From Acidovorax sp. (GTDB taxonomy: Bacteria; Pseudomonadota; Gammaproteobacteria; Burkholderiales; Burkholderiaceae_C): a DNA stretch of 43,603 bases. The stretch covers positions 1 to 43,603 of the forward strand of contig NZ_JAPUDY010000093.1 in the NCBI RefSeq assembly GCF_027492855.1, given 5' to 3'. Below are positions 8,744-16,714 of this stretch, in pieces. Under the pieces are notes generated by a model. It had not been told where the DNA came from. It saw nothing but the letters and a program-made list of their open reading frames with translations, and ran no database searches. Made by a program: the position numbers and the translations under genes. Numbering within the stretch: the first letter of the stretch is position 1; each line of letters opens with the position of its first letter.

Positions 8744-9805
8744 ATGCGCCTCGAAAAACGCAACCACACCTCCCCCGCCGCCTATCTGCTGGCGCCCGTG
8801 GGCGCCGTGGTGTTCACGCTGCTGATCAGCGGCCTTTTGGTGCTGTGGGCCGGGGCGCCGGTGGGGCAGACCTATACGTTGCTGCTGCAAGGCGCGTTCG
8901 GCTCGGTGTTTGCGCTGACCGAAACCCTCACCCGCGCCACACCGCTGATCCTGACCGGGCTGGCGGCGGCCGTGGCCTTTCGGGCGCGGCTGTTCAACAT
9001 TGGGGCCGAGGGGCAGCTTTACGCCGGAGCGCTGGCCGCCGTGGCCGTGGGCGGCATGCATGGCGGAGCGGGGCTGGAATGGTCGCCGTACCTGCTCTTC
9101 CCGCTCATGATGCTGGCCGCAGCCCTGGCCGGGGCCGCGCTGCTGCTGGGCCCGGCGCTGATGAAGGCACGGCTGGGGGTGGACGAGGTGGTCACCACGC
9201 TGCTGCTCAACTTCATCATGCTGCTCTTGGTGTCGGCCCTGCTCGACGGACCGATGAAAGACCCGCTCTCCATGGGCTGGCCGCAGAGCGTGGCGCTGCA
9301 AGGCGACATGGAGCTGTCCAAGCTGGTGCCGCAGACGCGCCTGCACACGGGCCTGCTGTGGGCCGTGTCGCTGGCGGTCATCCTGTGGGCGCTGCTGGCG
9401 CGCACGGTGCCGGGGTTCGACATCCGCGCGGCGGGCGCCAATGCGCGCGCCGCGGCGTTTGCTGGTGTGCCCATCACCCGCACCGTGGTGCTGGTGGCGC
9501 TGCTGTCGGGCGGGCTGGCAGGGTTGGCCGGAGCCATTGAAGTGGCGGGCCGCACCAGCTATGTCACGCTCGACATGTCGCCCGGCTACGGCTACAGCGG
9601 CATCGTGATCGCCATGCTGGCGGGGTTACACCCGCTGGGCGTGATTGCGGCGGCCACCTTTGTGGCAGGCGTGCTGGTGGGTGCCGACAGCATGAGCCGA
9701 GCGGTGGGCGTGCCCACCTACATTGCCGACGTGATCGTGGCGACCTCGCTGATTGCGGTGCTGGTGGCGGGGCTGCTGACGCAGTACCGGGTGCGGTGGA
9801 GGTGA
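8744..9805 (+). CDS. ABC transporter permease (first subunit, NupP-like)
   Basis: A 353-residue integral membrane protein of the branched-chain-type permease family used by BMP nucleoside importers. The start at 8744 is 28 bp after the ATPase stop and yields the usual short cytoplasmic N-terminus MRLEKRN before the first helix. The segment LTRATPLILTGLAAAVAFRA with FNIGAEGQLYAG (about residues 65-97) is the hallmark of this family. RAAGANARAAAFAG is the cytoplasmic coupling region that meets the ATPase. It should form a heterodimer with the permease encoded at 10792. The normal neighbour has been pushed about 1 kb away by the gene at 9810. Confidence 0.93.
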   Translation: MRLEKRNHTSPAAYLLAPVGAVVFTLLISGLLVLWAGAPVGQTYTLLLQGAFGSVFALTETLTRATPLILTGLAAAVAFRARLFNIGAEGQLYAGALAAVAVGGMHGGAGLEWSPYLLFPLMMLAAALAGAALLLGPALMKARLGVDEVVTTLLLNFIMLLLVSALLDGPMKDPLSMGWPQSVALQGDMELSKLVPQTRLHTGLLWAVSLAVILWALLARTVPGFDIRAAGANARAAAFAGVPITRTVVLVALLSGGLAGLAGAIEVAGRTSYVTLDMSPGYGYSGIVIAMLAGLHPLGVIAAATFVAGVLVGADSMSRAVGVPTYIADVIVATSLIAVLVAGLLTQYRVRWR

Positions 9806-9861
9806 GGCAGTGAGCCAATCCACCAGCTCGGATGGTCACATTTACATATTGACCTCACCTC
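9799..9861 (+). promoter_or_regulatory. Inverted repeat covering the ribosome-binding site of the inserted gene
   Basis: GAGGTGAGG (9799-9807) and CCTCACCTC (9853-9861) are a perfect 9-bp inverted repeat. The left arm contains most of the Shine-Dalgarno sequence of the GTG start at 9810 and the stop codon of the upstream permease. In mRNA the pairing would hide the ribosome-binding site. It may be a chance match, but its position is striking. Confidence 0.35.
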
Positions 9862-10697
9862 ACTGCCCATATATCAAAATTGGAGGCACTCAACATGCGC
9901 CACTCAAACGTATTCGGGAAGTGAATGCGAGCGAACCTTACAAGAGCCTCGGACCATGGACATTGCATGATTTCCGGCAAGTAACTAATTGGCGCCGCAT
10001 CGAATATCAGATTCACTACACATTTCGCGATCGACTTATTTCATCGATAGCAGGGCAAAAGGAGTTATTCAGCGTTTCTGCGCCAGATGCCTCTCAATTT
10101 CTGGAACAACTGGACGCATCCGTTCTTATCAAAAAGCCTGTCATGGACCGCATGTTCCAGGACAAGGAGTTTGCCAACTACCTGGCACTTCTCTTCCAAA
10201 CGACGGCCATCTTGAATTGGCTGGACTTTCAAGGCGCATGGACGTTCACCCTGTTTCCTTCCACGGGAAACGGGAGGTACTACACACTGAACATAGGTCG
10301 GCATGAGGTTGCTTTTGCTACGCTGCCACGCGGAACTGAACCCTCATTTCACATGATCTACATGGACGAACTGGTGAAAGACTTCAAAGAAGTGTCTTCA
10401 TGGATCAAGGATAGAAGCGGCTTCTTTAAACACCGAAGCTATGCATCCAGCTTGCACCACTCCACTGCCGTTTTCTTCAGCGGTAACTTTGACGATGCCA
10501 AAGAATTTCTGAGCCTTACCGGTGTACGACGCGCCATTCTTGCGTACTGGAACGAGGCTCTGATCCAACTTCAAGAGAGAAACAGTTCCAGTCTGTTTGC
10601 CAGATTTCACCACTGGAATGCCATAGCGGAGCTAAATCACAGGCTTCGCAGCAGTCGCGCGGCCACCACGCCAAATGATGTGAAAGCACTTCTCTGA
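9810..10697 (+). CDS. GIY-YIG-like T5orf172/MUG113 domain protein inserted in the ABC operon
   Basis: A 295-residue protein starting at GTG 9810, with GGAGGTGA at 9798-9805 as ribosome-binding site. Residues about 9-95 fit the T5orf172 (PF10544/MUG113) branch of the GIY-YIG superfamily: IYILTSPHCPYIKIGGT, then KRIREVNAS, RRIEYQIHYTF and a closing KELFSVSAPDA. The remaining ~200 residues are of unknown type. Members of this family occur in phages and mobile islands, and some GIY-YIG proteins are nucleases. Catalysis here is not proven, since the second Y of GIY-YIG is replaced in the KIG motif. Its base composition is visibly more AT-rich than its neighbours, and it separates two permease genes normally adjacent, so horizontal insertion is likely. 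Confidence 0.7.
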   Translation: MSQSTSSDGHIYILTSPHCPYIKIGGTQHAPLKRIREVNASEPYKSLGPWTLHDFRQVTNWRRIEYQIHYTFRDRLISSIAGQKELFSVSAPDASQFLEQLDASVLIKKPVMDRMFQDKEFANYLALLFQTTAILNWLDFQGAWTFTLFPSTGNGRYYTLNIGRHEVAFATLPRGTEPSFHMIYMDELVKDFKEVSSWIKDRSGFFKHRSYASSLHHSTAVFFSGNFDDAKEFLSLTGVRRAILAYWNEALIQLQERNSSSLFARFHHWNAIAELNHRLRSSRAATTPNDVKALL

Positions 10698-10708
10698 TGA
10701 AAATTGGC

Positions 10709-10766
10709 ATTCATTCAAATTACCCTCTAGCGCTTATCCATCAATCGCAAACAGCTATAAAAATAG
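10709..10766 (-). repeat. Intergenic repeat copy R3 (reverse orientation)
   Basis: CTCTAGCGCTTATCC and AACAGCTATAAAAATAG reproduce the reverse complement of the repeat consensus at 41383-41440. It lies between the inserted T5orf172 gene and the second permease gene, possibly at the right edge of the insertion. Confidence 0.65.
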
Positions 10767-10791
10767 AAGCACCTAACACCGAGACAGCCCC

Positions 10792-11715
10792 ATGACCGAA
10801 CTGCTCGACATCCTCGCCAACCCTGCGTTCTGGATTGCCACCCTGCGCGTGGCCACGCCGCTCATTCTGGGCACGCTGGGGGTGCTGCTGTGCGAGCGCG
10901 CGGGCGTGCTCAACCTGGGTATCGAAGGGATCATGGTGGCGGGTGCCTTTACCGGCTGGCTGGCGGTGTATGCGGGCTACGGGCTGTGGACGGGGGTGCT
11001 GGTGGCGGCGCTCACCGGGGCGGTGTTTGGGCTGCTGCATGCGTGGCTCACGGTGGGGCTGGCGCTGTCGCAGCATGTGTCGGGCCTGGGCATCACCCTC
11101 CTGGCCACGGCGCTCAGCTACTACGGCTACCGGGTGGGCTTCCCCAAGGTGAACACGCCGCCCACCATCGAGCCGTTTGCGCCGATGGAGTGGCTGCCCA
11201 TCCCCATCCTCTCGGAGCAAACCCCGCTCACGCTGCTGGCCCTGCTGCTGGTGCCGCTTTTGGCCTGGGTGCTGCTGCGCACACCGCTGGGCTTGGCGGT
11301 GCGCATGGTGGGTGAGAACCCCCAGGCGGCCGAGGGCCAGGGCATCTCGGTGGCGGCCACACGCACGGGCGCCATCGTGGCAGGCTCGGCGCTGATGGGG
11401 GTGGCGGGCTCGTTCCTTACGCTGTCGGCGTTCAACGCCTTCTTCTTCAACATGGTGAACGGACGTGGCTGGATCTGCGTGGCGTTGGTGGTTTTTGCCT
11501 CGTGGCGACCCGGCAAGGCACTGCTGGGCGCACTGCTGTTTGCGTTTTTCGACGCGCTGCAGTTGCGGCTGCAGCAGGCGGGCGATGCCTGGCTGCCGTA
11601 CCAGGTGTATTTGATGCTGCCGTACCTGCTGTCCATCCTGGCGCTGGTGCTGGTGGCACGCAAGGCGGCGTATCCTCAGGCACTGATGAAGCCCTATCGC
11701 AAGGGAGAACGCTGA
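10792..11715 (+). CDS. ABC transporter permease (second subunit, NupQ-like)
   Basis: A 307-residue membrane protein of the same family as the permease at 8744, of the shorter subunit type. It begins with the typical TELLDILANPAFWIATLRVATP and LILGTLGVLLCERAGVLNLG, continues with IEGIMVAGAF, and has RMVGENPQAAEGQGISV as the ATPase-coupling region. Together with the first permease it should form the membrane channel of the nucleoside/base importer. The gap upstream contains only repeat R3 and a weak GAGACAG ribosome-binding site, so expression may now depend on read-through across the inserted gene or on a local promoter. The DUF4230 gene begins directly after its stop codon. Confidence 0.93.
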   Translation: MTELLDILANPAFWIATLRVATPLILGTLGVLLCERAGVLNLGIEGIMVAGAFTGWLAVYAGYGLWTGVLVAALTGAVFGLLHAWLTVGLALSQHVSGLGITLLATALSYYGYRVGFPKVNTPPTIEPFAPMEWLPIPILSEQTPLTLLALLLVPLLAWVLLRTPLGLAVRMVGENPQAAEGQGISVAATRTGAIVAGSALMGVAGSFLTLSAFNAFFFNMVNGRGWICVALVVFASWRPGKALLGALLFAFFDALQLRLQQAGDAWLPYQVYLMLPYLLSILALVLVARKAAYPQALMKPYRKGER

Positions 11716-12342
11716 ATGCCATCGCTCAAGCCCCTGGTTGCCGCAGCCCTCGTGGGCGCAACCTTGGGCGCAGCGGGCCTGTGGGTCGCTTTGCACCAGC
11801 CTGCCCCATCACCGCCACCGCCCGCGCTATTGGCGCTGGAGGGCATGGGGCACCTGGTGTCGGTCAAAGTGCGCTATGCCAATGTGATCGAGTTCACGCA
11901 GCAGCTCACACAAGGCATTCCATGGACACAGTGGGAGTTGCGGCTCGGTGGCACGCAGGTGCTGCTGGTGGCCAAGGGCGACTGCCTGGTGGGCAGCGAC
12001 ATGCGCCAGGCCCGCTACGAAGCGGTGGACCCCGCCGCCCGCACCGCCACGCTGCTGCTCCCCCCGCCCGCCGTGGTGTCCGCCCGCGTGCACCACGGCC
12101 CGCGCGACCAGGGCGGCTCCTACTTCTATGCCGTGCAGGGCACGGGCATCGAGCCGCTGATCCCCGGTTCCGCCAACCGCACGCAGGCCATCGACACGGC
12201 CCTGCAGCGGGCGCAGCAAGACATGGAGCGCGCCTGCCAATCCGCCAGCACCCTCGCCACGGCCAAAGAAAACGCCGAAGCCGTGCTCAAGCCGCTGTTC
12301 GCGGCCACCGGCTGGGCGGTGCAGGTTCGCTGGCAGCCCTGA
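11716..12342 (+). CDS. DUF4230 family membrane-anchored protein
   Basis: A 208-residue protein that starts at the base after the permease stop, with GGGAGA just upstream as ribosome-binding site. One N-terminal hydrophobic helix (about residues 6-26) and a short proline-rich linker precede a DUF4230 domain. Its recognisable features are LVSVKVRYANVIEF, QWELRLGGTQVLLVAKGD with CLVGSDM, and a C-terminal helix rich in ATAKENAEAVLKPLF. Most of the protein should lie outside the cytoplasmic membrane. DUF4230 has no established function. Being embedded between a transporter permease and cytosine deaminase is unusual and suggests a role in the same salvage system, which is an inference from position only. 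Confidence 0.75.
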   Translation: MPSLKPLVAAALVGATLGAAGLWVALHQPAPSPPPPALLALEGMGHLVSVKVRYANVIEFTQQLTQGIPWTQWELRLGGTQVLLVAKGDCLVGSDMRQARYEAVDPAARTATLLLPPPAVVSARVHHGPRDQGGSYFYAVQGTGIEPLIPGSANRTQAIDTALQRAQQDMERACQSASTLATAKENAEAVLKPLFAATGWAVQVRWQP

Positions 12343-12364
12343 ATACCATCACACAGCCCCCCAC

Positions 12365-13633
12365 ATGCTTGACCTGCTCATCCACAACGCCACCTTGCCC
12401 GACGGGCGCACCAACGTCTCGATTGCCGTGCAGGACGGCCGCATCACCGAGGTGACCGAAGGCCTGCAAGCCCCCGCGCATGAGACCGTGGACGCAGGCG
12501 GCCTGCTGGTCAGTCCGCCGTTTGTCGATGCGCATTTCCACATGGACTCGACCCTGAGCTACGGCCAGCCGCGCGTGAACGAAAGCGGCACGCTGCTTGA
12601 AGGCATTGCGCTGTGGGGCGAGCTCAAGCCCCACCTCACGCACGAAGCCATCGTAGAGCGCGCCCTGCAGTACTGTGACTGGGCCGTGGCGCGCGGCCTG
12701 CTGGCCATCCGCAGCCATGTGGATACCAGCCACCCCAGCCTGCTGCCGGTGCAGGCCTTGCTCGATGTGAAAAAACGTGTGGCGCCCTATCTGGATTTAC
12801 AACTGGTGGCGTTTCCGCAAGACGGCGTTTTGCGCGCCCCCGGCGGGCTCGACAACCTGAAACGCGCACTGGCCCTGGGCGTGGACGTGATCGGCGGCAT
12901 CCCCCACTTCGAGCGCACCATGGCCCAGGGGGCCGAGAGCGTGAAGATCCTGTGCGAGCTGGCGGCAAACCAAGGCAAGCGCGTGGACATGCACTGCGAC
13001 GAATCCGACGACCCGCACTCGCGCCATGTCGAAACCCTGGCGTTTGAAACCCAGCGCCTGGGCCTGCATGGTCGCGTGACGGGCTCGCACCTCACCTCCA
13101 TGCACAGCATGGACAACTACTACGTGAGCAAACTCATCGCGCTGATGGCCGAGGCCGACCTGGGCGTGGTGGCCAACCCGCTCATCAACATCACGCTGCA
13201 GGGCCGCCACGACACCTACCCCAAACGCCGGGGCATGACCCGCGTGCCCGAGCTGATGGCTGCGGGCCTCACGGTGGCGTTTGGCCACGACTGCGTGCTC
13301 GACCCCTGGTACAGCGGCGGCAGCGCCGACATGCTGGAGGCCGCGCACATGGGCCTGCATGTGGGCCAGATGACCAGCCAGGCCGCCATGCGCCAGTGTT
13401 TTGATGCGGTGACGATCAACCCCGCACGCCTGCTGGGGCTGGAAGACTACGGACTGGCGCCCGGCGCCCATGCCGACTTCGTGCTGCTGCACGCGCGCAA
13501 CCCGGTCGATGCAATTCGCCTGCGCGCAGCGCGCCTGGGCGTATGGCGGCGCGGCAAGCTGCTGGCACGCCAGCCTGCACCCGAGGCGCAACTGCACCTG
13601 CCGGGGCGGCCAGAGCAGGTCAGTTTTTTATAG
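12365..13633 (+). CDS. codA: Cytosine deaminase (amidohydrolase)
   Basis: A 422-residue amidohydrolase that aligns with E. coli CodA over its length. Metal ligands and catalytic residues are present: H57 and H59 in DAHFHMD, H210 and E213 in DMHCDESDD, H242 in SHLTSMHS, and D309 in FGHDCVLDPWY. The substrate-binding FPQDG (150-154) is also conserved. The enzyme converts cytosine to uracil and ammonia in the cytoplasm, and uracil is then taken by Upp (4204-4836). The gene closes the transporter cluster, 22 bp after the DUF4230 gene. Related amidohydrolases can act on other pyrimidine-like rings, so strict cytosine specificity is likely but not certain. Confidence 0.9.
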   Translation: MLDLLIHNATLPDGRTNVSIAVQDGRITEVTEGLQAPAHETVDAGGLLVSPPFVDAHFHMDSTLSYGQPRVNESGTLLEGIALWGELKPHLTHEAIVERALQYCDWAVARGLLAIRSHVDTSHPSLLPVQALLDVKKRVAPYLDLQLVAFPQDGVLRAPGGLDNLKRALALGVDVIGGIPHFERTMAQGAESVKILCELAANQGKRVDMHCDESDDPHSRHVETLAFETQRLGLHGRVTGSHLTSMHSMDNYYVSKLIALMAEADLGVVANPLINITLQGRHDTYPKRRGMTRVPELMAAGLTVAFGHDCVLDPWYSGGSADMLEAAHMGLHVGQMTSQAAMRQCFDAVTINPARLLGLEDYGLAPGAHADFVLLHARNPVDAIRLRAARLGVWRRGKLLARQPAPEAQLHLPGRPEQVSFL

Positions 13634-13687
13634 AAAAAAGGCTCTAGCGCTAATTTAGCAAGCGCTACAAGCTATCAATTGGATAGC
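13631..13687 (-). repeat. Intergenic repeat copy R4
   Basis: GGCTCTAGCGCTAATTTAGC, then AAGCGCTACAAGCTATCAAT and GGATAG, match the family core in reverse orientation. It sits directly at the codA stop codon, between converging genes, where its hairpin could act as a terminator. Confidence 0.7.
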
Positions 13688-13749
13688 AAATCAATTCGCA
13701 ATGCGCCAGAGTGAGCCGCAAATACTTGCGCGGCGTTTGCAGTCGGGGC

Positions 13750-15009
13750 TCACTCCACGACGTTGCATTCCCTGCGCAGCAGGGCCAGCGCGTCATGCAT
13801 CTGGTAGTCCATGTCGCTGGTCAGCGTCTTTTCGGCGTCCTGCACGAACCCGGCCCACAGCGCAAGGTAGTCCTGCTGGTAGGCGCCGGGGGCATGAGCC
13901 TGAATGAAATCACTGGCTAGCGCGGGCTGCAGGCCGGTCTTGCGGATCTTGCGCACCAAGCTGGCGGCGGTCTTCTCGGTCAACAGCGTTTTCTTGGGTG
14001 CACCCGCGGCCAGGCACAAAAACAGCGTGAGCAGCGAGTGCTCGTCGTCGTTGCCTGCAGTGGTCTTGGTCCAGGTCTTGCTGGCGGGCTGCGGGGGCTC
14101 GCCTTCGTCCTGCTCCAGCCCATCCAGGCTGCGGTGGTAGCTGTCCACCTCGGCCAAGGGGTCGTCCAGCAGAAAATAACGCGCACGAAAAACGCCCGTG
14201 GGGCGCAACAGCGTGCGCAGGGACACCGTGGCATCGAGCAGCTTGGGCAGATCGGCCAGCACGGTGGTGCACTGGGCGAGCATGGCGGCGCGCAGGTCCG
14301 TGGGCACACCGGCAGGCAGCCGCAGTTGTGCGGGCACAGCCAGCTTTTTCTTGCGCAAGGTGGTGAGCAGTTTCTCGAACGCGGCGGCATGGGGCCATTC
14401 GCCCAGCGCCATGGCCTTGGGGGCCAGGGCCTGCATGAGCAGGCCGGTGCGGATCACGGCCTCGGCGTCGGCGCCTGCGGCCTCCAGTTCATCGGCATCC
14501 AGGTCGTACTGCTCGGCCAGCCACTGGGCGGCGTTCAGGGCCTGGGCCACATGGGTGCGGCGCGCCAGTTCGGCCCGGTAGTCGGCATGGCTACGCAGCG
14601 ACCACACCGCCAGCAGCGGGGTCTCGGCGTCGGCATAACCTGCCATACCGAAATTGCTGCTCTCAGGCATGGCGATCAAGCGCTTGAGCATGTCGGAGCC
14701 GCCCTTGGAACGCGACAGAAAGGAGTTGTCGCGCAGCGAAATGGCCGCTTTCGTCAGATCGCCCTCGGTAGAGTCCAACAGGTACAGGCTGATGAGGTTG
14801 ACCATGCGGTCACGGGCTTTTTCCAGCTCGGGCCGCAGGAATTCGCTACCGAAGTAGCGCGCAATCTGCACCATGCCCTTGGGCGCATCGGCGTTGATGG
14901 CCGCGAGCCGCTCCGCATCGATGATGCCGTGCTGCACGCCGTGCACCAGCGCCTTTTCAAAGAAAGGACGGGCGTCATGCAGCTGCAGTGCCGAGCTTTG
15001 GGATGTCAT
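13750..15009 (-). CDS. Conserved protein of unknown function, last gene of the J-domain operon
   Basis: A 419-residue, largely helical and soluble-looking protein with no signal peptide, transmembrane segment or domain that I recognise. Notable stretches are RYFGSEFLRPELEKARDRMV, a basic TTLRKKKL, and an acidic region LDGLEQDEGEPPQ before the C-terminal helical part. It ends with LALLRRECNVVE. Its start codon overlaps the stop of the preceding gene by one base, so it is translated from the same message as the 255-residue and 191-residue proteins and the J-domain protein upstream. The operon suggests that the four products act together, perhaps as a dedicated chaperone or client group. That is inference. 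Confidence 0.8.
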   Translation of the reverse strand: MTSQSSALQLHDARPFFEKALVHGVQHGIIDAERLAAINADAPKGMVQIARYFGSEFLRPELEKARDRMVNLISLYLLDSTEGDLTKAAISLRDNSFLSRSKGGSDMLKRLIAMPESSNFGMAGYADAETPLLAVWSLRSHADYRAELARRTHVAQALNAAQWLAEQYDLDADELEAAGADAEAVIRTGLLMQALAPKAMALGEWPHAAAFEKLLTTLRKKKLAVPAQLRLPAGVPTDLRAAMLAQCTTVLADLPKLLDATVSLRTLLRPTGVFRARYFLLDDPLAEVDSYHRSLDGLEQDEGEPPQPASKTWTKTTAGNDDEHSLLTLFLCLAAGAPKKTLLTEKTAASLVRKIRKTGLQPALASDFIQAHAPGAYQQDYLALWAGFVQDAEKTLTSDMDYQMHDALALLRRECNVVE

Positions 15010-15776
15010 CAGATCGCAGATTCTTCGTCGGAGGCGCGCGCGGCCGGCGTGGCCTTGCCACGGTCGGTCTCGCTGGTTTCGAACTTGCCGTCGTCTTCTT
15101 CCGCAGGCTCATCGCCCTCTTCCAGCCCCAGGTCAAAAGCGCGGGCCTTGGCGCGCAGCACCAGCAGCATTTCGATGAACAAGTCGCGGCATTCATAACG
15201 CAGCAGCCAGGCCATCTGCATCCAGTCGCGGTCGGCCACTTCGTCCTGGTCCACGCGGGGCTGCACGTAGCCGGAGGCCAGCAGCTCGTCGTCGGTGAGC
15301 GTGGGGCCGTAGTCTTCCACCGCGTCGAAGGTGCCGGTGCGGGCAAAGGCTTCGATGCGGCTCCACTTCTCGGCGAAGTAATTGGCCAGCGCCTCGCTGC
15401 CGCCCTCCAGGTCGCCGATGGCGGTGAGGAACTCCACCGGGTCGGCATCGTCGCGGAAGACGACGGCGTTGACCATGTTGCGCAGGTGGGTGTGGGTGAG
15501 GTCCTTGTACTGCTTTTCCAGCACCATGGCGCGGGCGAACTGCTCGGGCGTGACCAGCAGATTGACCACCGATGCCTTGGAGTCGTCGTACTCGCGCATC
15601 ACGGCCAGGATGTCTTTGGGTGCAAGCTGGTCCAACACCACCATCAGGGCGTTGTCGCCGTCGGTGTCGGCCAGTTCGGCCAGCGCCGATTCGGCGCCCA
15701 CGATGTCGCCCGCAGCGATGAGGCTGGTGGTTTTGGTGATGAGGGCGAGGTGGGTGTTGCTGCTGCTCATGGTCAT
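15009..15776 (-). CDS. Conserved protein of unknown function, third gene of the J-domain operon
   Basis: A 255-residue protein, not recognised. It looks all-helical in the first two thirds (SLIAAGDIVGAESALAELA resembles a repeat-type helix pair). A segment follows with DWMQMAWLLRYECRDLFIEM and a strongly charged tail with EEGDEPAEEDDGK. There is no export signal. Its start overlaps the stop of the 191-residue gene by four bases (ATGA) and its stop shares a base with the next start, so translation is coupled on both sides. Nothing in the sequence points to an enzyme active site. A scaffold or adaptor role is possible but unproven. Confidence 0.8.
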   Translation of the reverse strand: MTMSSSNTHLALITKTTSLIAAGDIVGAESALAELADTDGDNALMVVLDQLAPKDILAVMREYDDSKASVVNLLVTPEQFARAMVLEKQYKDLTHTHLRNMVNAVVFRDDADPVEFLTAIGDLEGGSEALANYFAEKWSRIEAFARTGTFDAVEDYGPTLTDDELLASGYVQPRVDQDEVADRDWMQMAWLLRYECRDLFIEMLLVLRAKARAFDLGLEEGDEPAEEDDGKFETSETDRGKATPAARASDEESAI

Positions 15777-16348
15777 TCCTTGCGGTCGAAACCGGCGTCG
15801 GCCAGCCAGTTGGAGCTGGCTTCTTCGCGGGTGCGGCTGTTGTGCGGATCGACGGCATCGTCAGCGCTCATTGCGTTGTAGTCGTCGTCATGCTCGGCGG
15901 CGTCTTCGCCGTCGTGCTCCGCGTCGCCATCCGCATGCGTGGCCGATGCGGGCGCCATGCGCGCGTGCTGCTGCAGGTATTCGAGCCCCGCCGCCACGGC
16001 CATGAAGCGCGCGCCCTGGGGCTCGCTCAGCACGGTCTGCGCCAGGCTCTGCGCCCAGGGCTCCAGCGCGATGGCGTGGGTCAGGCTGTGCCAGTCGGGC
16101 AGGTCGTCCGCAGAAAGGCCCAGCAGGTGCTCGACCGCTGCGGGCTTGGTGAAGCGAAAGCCCCGATGAAAGACCACCGCCACCATCTCGGGGGCCAGCT
16201 CCATCATCTGCACCAGAAAGGCGATCTCGTTGCGCTTTTCCGCCAGGCGCTTGCGCAAGACGTCGTTGCCTTCAGAGTCGGAGACCAGATCGTCCAGCTC
16301 GGCCTGGTAGGCGGAGCGCAGGTCATGAAAGTAGGGAGAAAGTTTCAC
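15773..16348 (-). CDS. Conserved protein of unknown function, second gene of the J-domain operon
   Basis: A 191-residue protein, not recognised. The first ~130 residues are predicted by eye to be helical (YQAELDDLVSDSEGN, RKRLAEKRNEIAFLVQMMEL). They are followed by a long acidic, His- and Asp-rich low-complexity tail (about 137-170) and a short C-terminal motif SSNWLADAGFDRKE. It overlaps the J-domain gene by four bases (ATGA) and the next gene by four bases. The acidic tail could bind metal, basic partners or a chaperone. No catalytic motif is visible. Confidence 0.78.
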   Translation of the reverse strand: MKLSPYFHDLRSAYQAELDDLVSDSEGNDVLRKRLAEKRNEIAFLVQMMELAPEMVAVVFHRGFRFTKPAAVEHLLGLSADDLPDWHSLTHAIALEPWAQSLAQTVLSEPQGARFMAVAAGLEYLQQHARMAPASATHADGDAEHDGEDAAEHDDDYNAMSADDAVDPHNSRTREEASSNWLADAGFDRKE

Positions 16349-16644
16349 AGAGGCGATGAGGAAGAAGAAAAAATGCGCGCGGAATAAGCCTGCCAGATCT
16401 CTTGCGCGGTCTGCAGCGGGTCGTCCAGCAGGTTGCGGCGGCGGTTGTCGTCGTAGGCCTGGCGGGCCACATCGTCGGACAGCACCTCGTAGGCCTTTTG
16501 CACGGCCTGGAAGTGCCGCGCCGCGTCAGGGGCGTCGTTGCGGTCCGGGTGGTAGAAGGAGGCCTTCTGGCGAAAAGCCTTCTTGATGTCGGCCAGCGAC
16601 GCATTGGCCGCCAGCCCGAGGGCGGCGTAGTGGTCTGCAGTCAT
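16345..16644 (-). CDS. Small J-domain (DnaJ-like) protein
   Basis: A 99-residue protein. ATG 16644 is chosen because it gives the normal J-domain start MTADHYAALGLAANA, while the longer frame up to 16683 adds unrelated residues. The J-domain covers about residues 4-68, with the diagnostic HPD at 32-34 (YHPDRND) and the helix IV stretch AYEVLSDDVARQAYDDNR. After it comes only a short tail with a run of serines, so it lacks the Gly/Phe, zinc-finger and C-terminal domains of DnaJ. J-domains stimulate the ATPase of DnaK-type Hsp70. No Hsp70 is encoded here, so the partner is probably the housekeeping DnaK. It leads a four-gene operon with three unknown proteins. Confidence 0.88.
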   Translation of the reverse strand: MTADHYAALGLAANASLADIKKAFRQKASFYHPDRNDAPDAARHFQAVQKAYEVLSDDVARQAYDDNRRRNLLDDPLQTAQEIWQAYSARIFSSSSSPL

Positions 16645-16678
16645 GAAAAAGTGGGTCGTGTAAAAGCCGGGAGACGGT

Positions 16679-16702
16679 GGCACCGGCAGCGGAGCCCGTG
16701 CC
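16679..16702 (-). terminator. Stem-loop between the YebC-family gene and the J-domain operon
   Basis: GGCAC-C-GGC (16679-16687) pairs with GCC-C-GTGCC (16694-16702) around a 6-nt loop. No T-tract follows on the minus strand, so full termination is doubtful. The two units may be partly co-transcribed. Confidence 0.4.
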
Positions 16703-16714
16703 AGCGAAAGCGCA

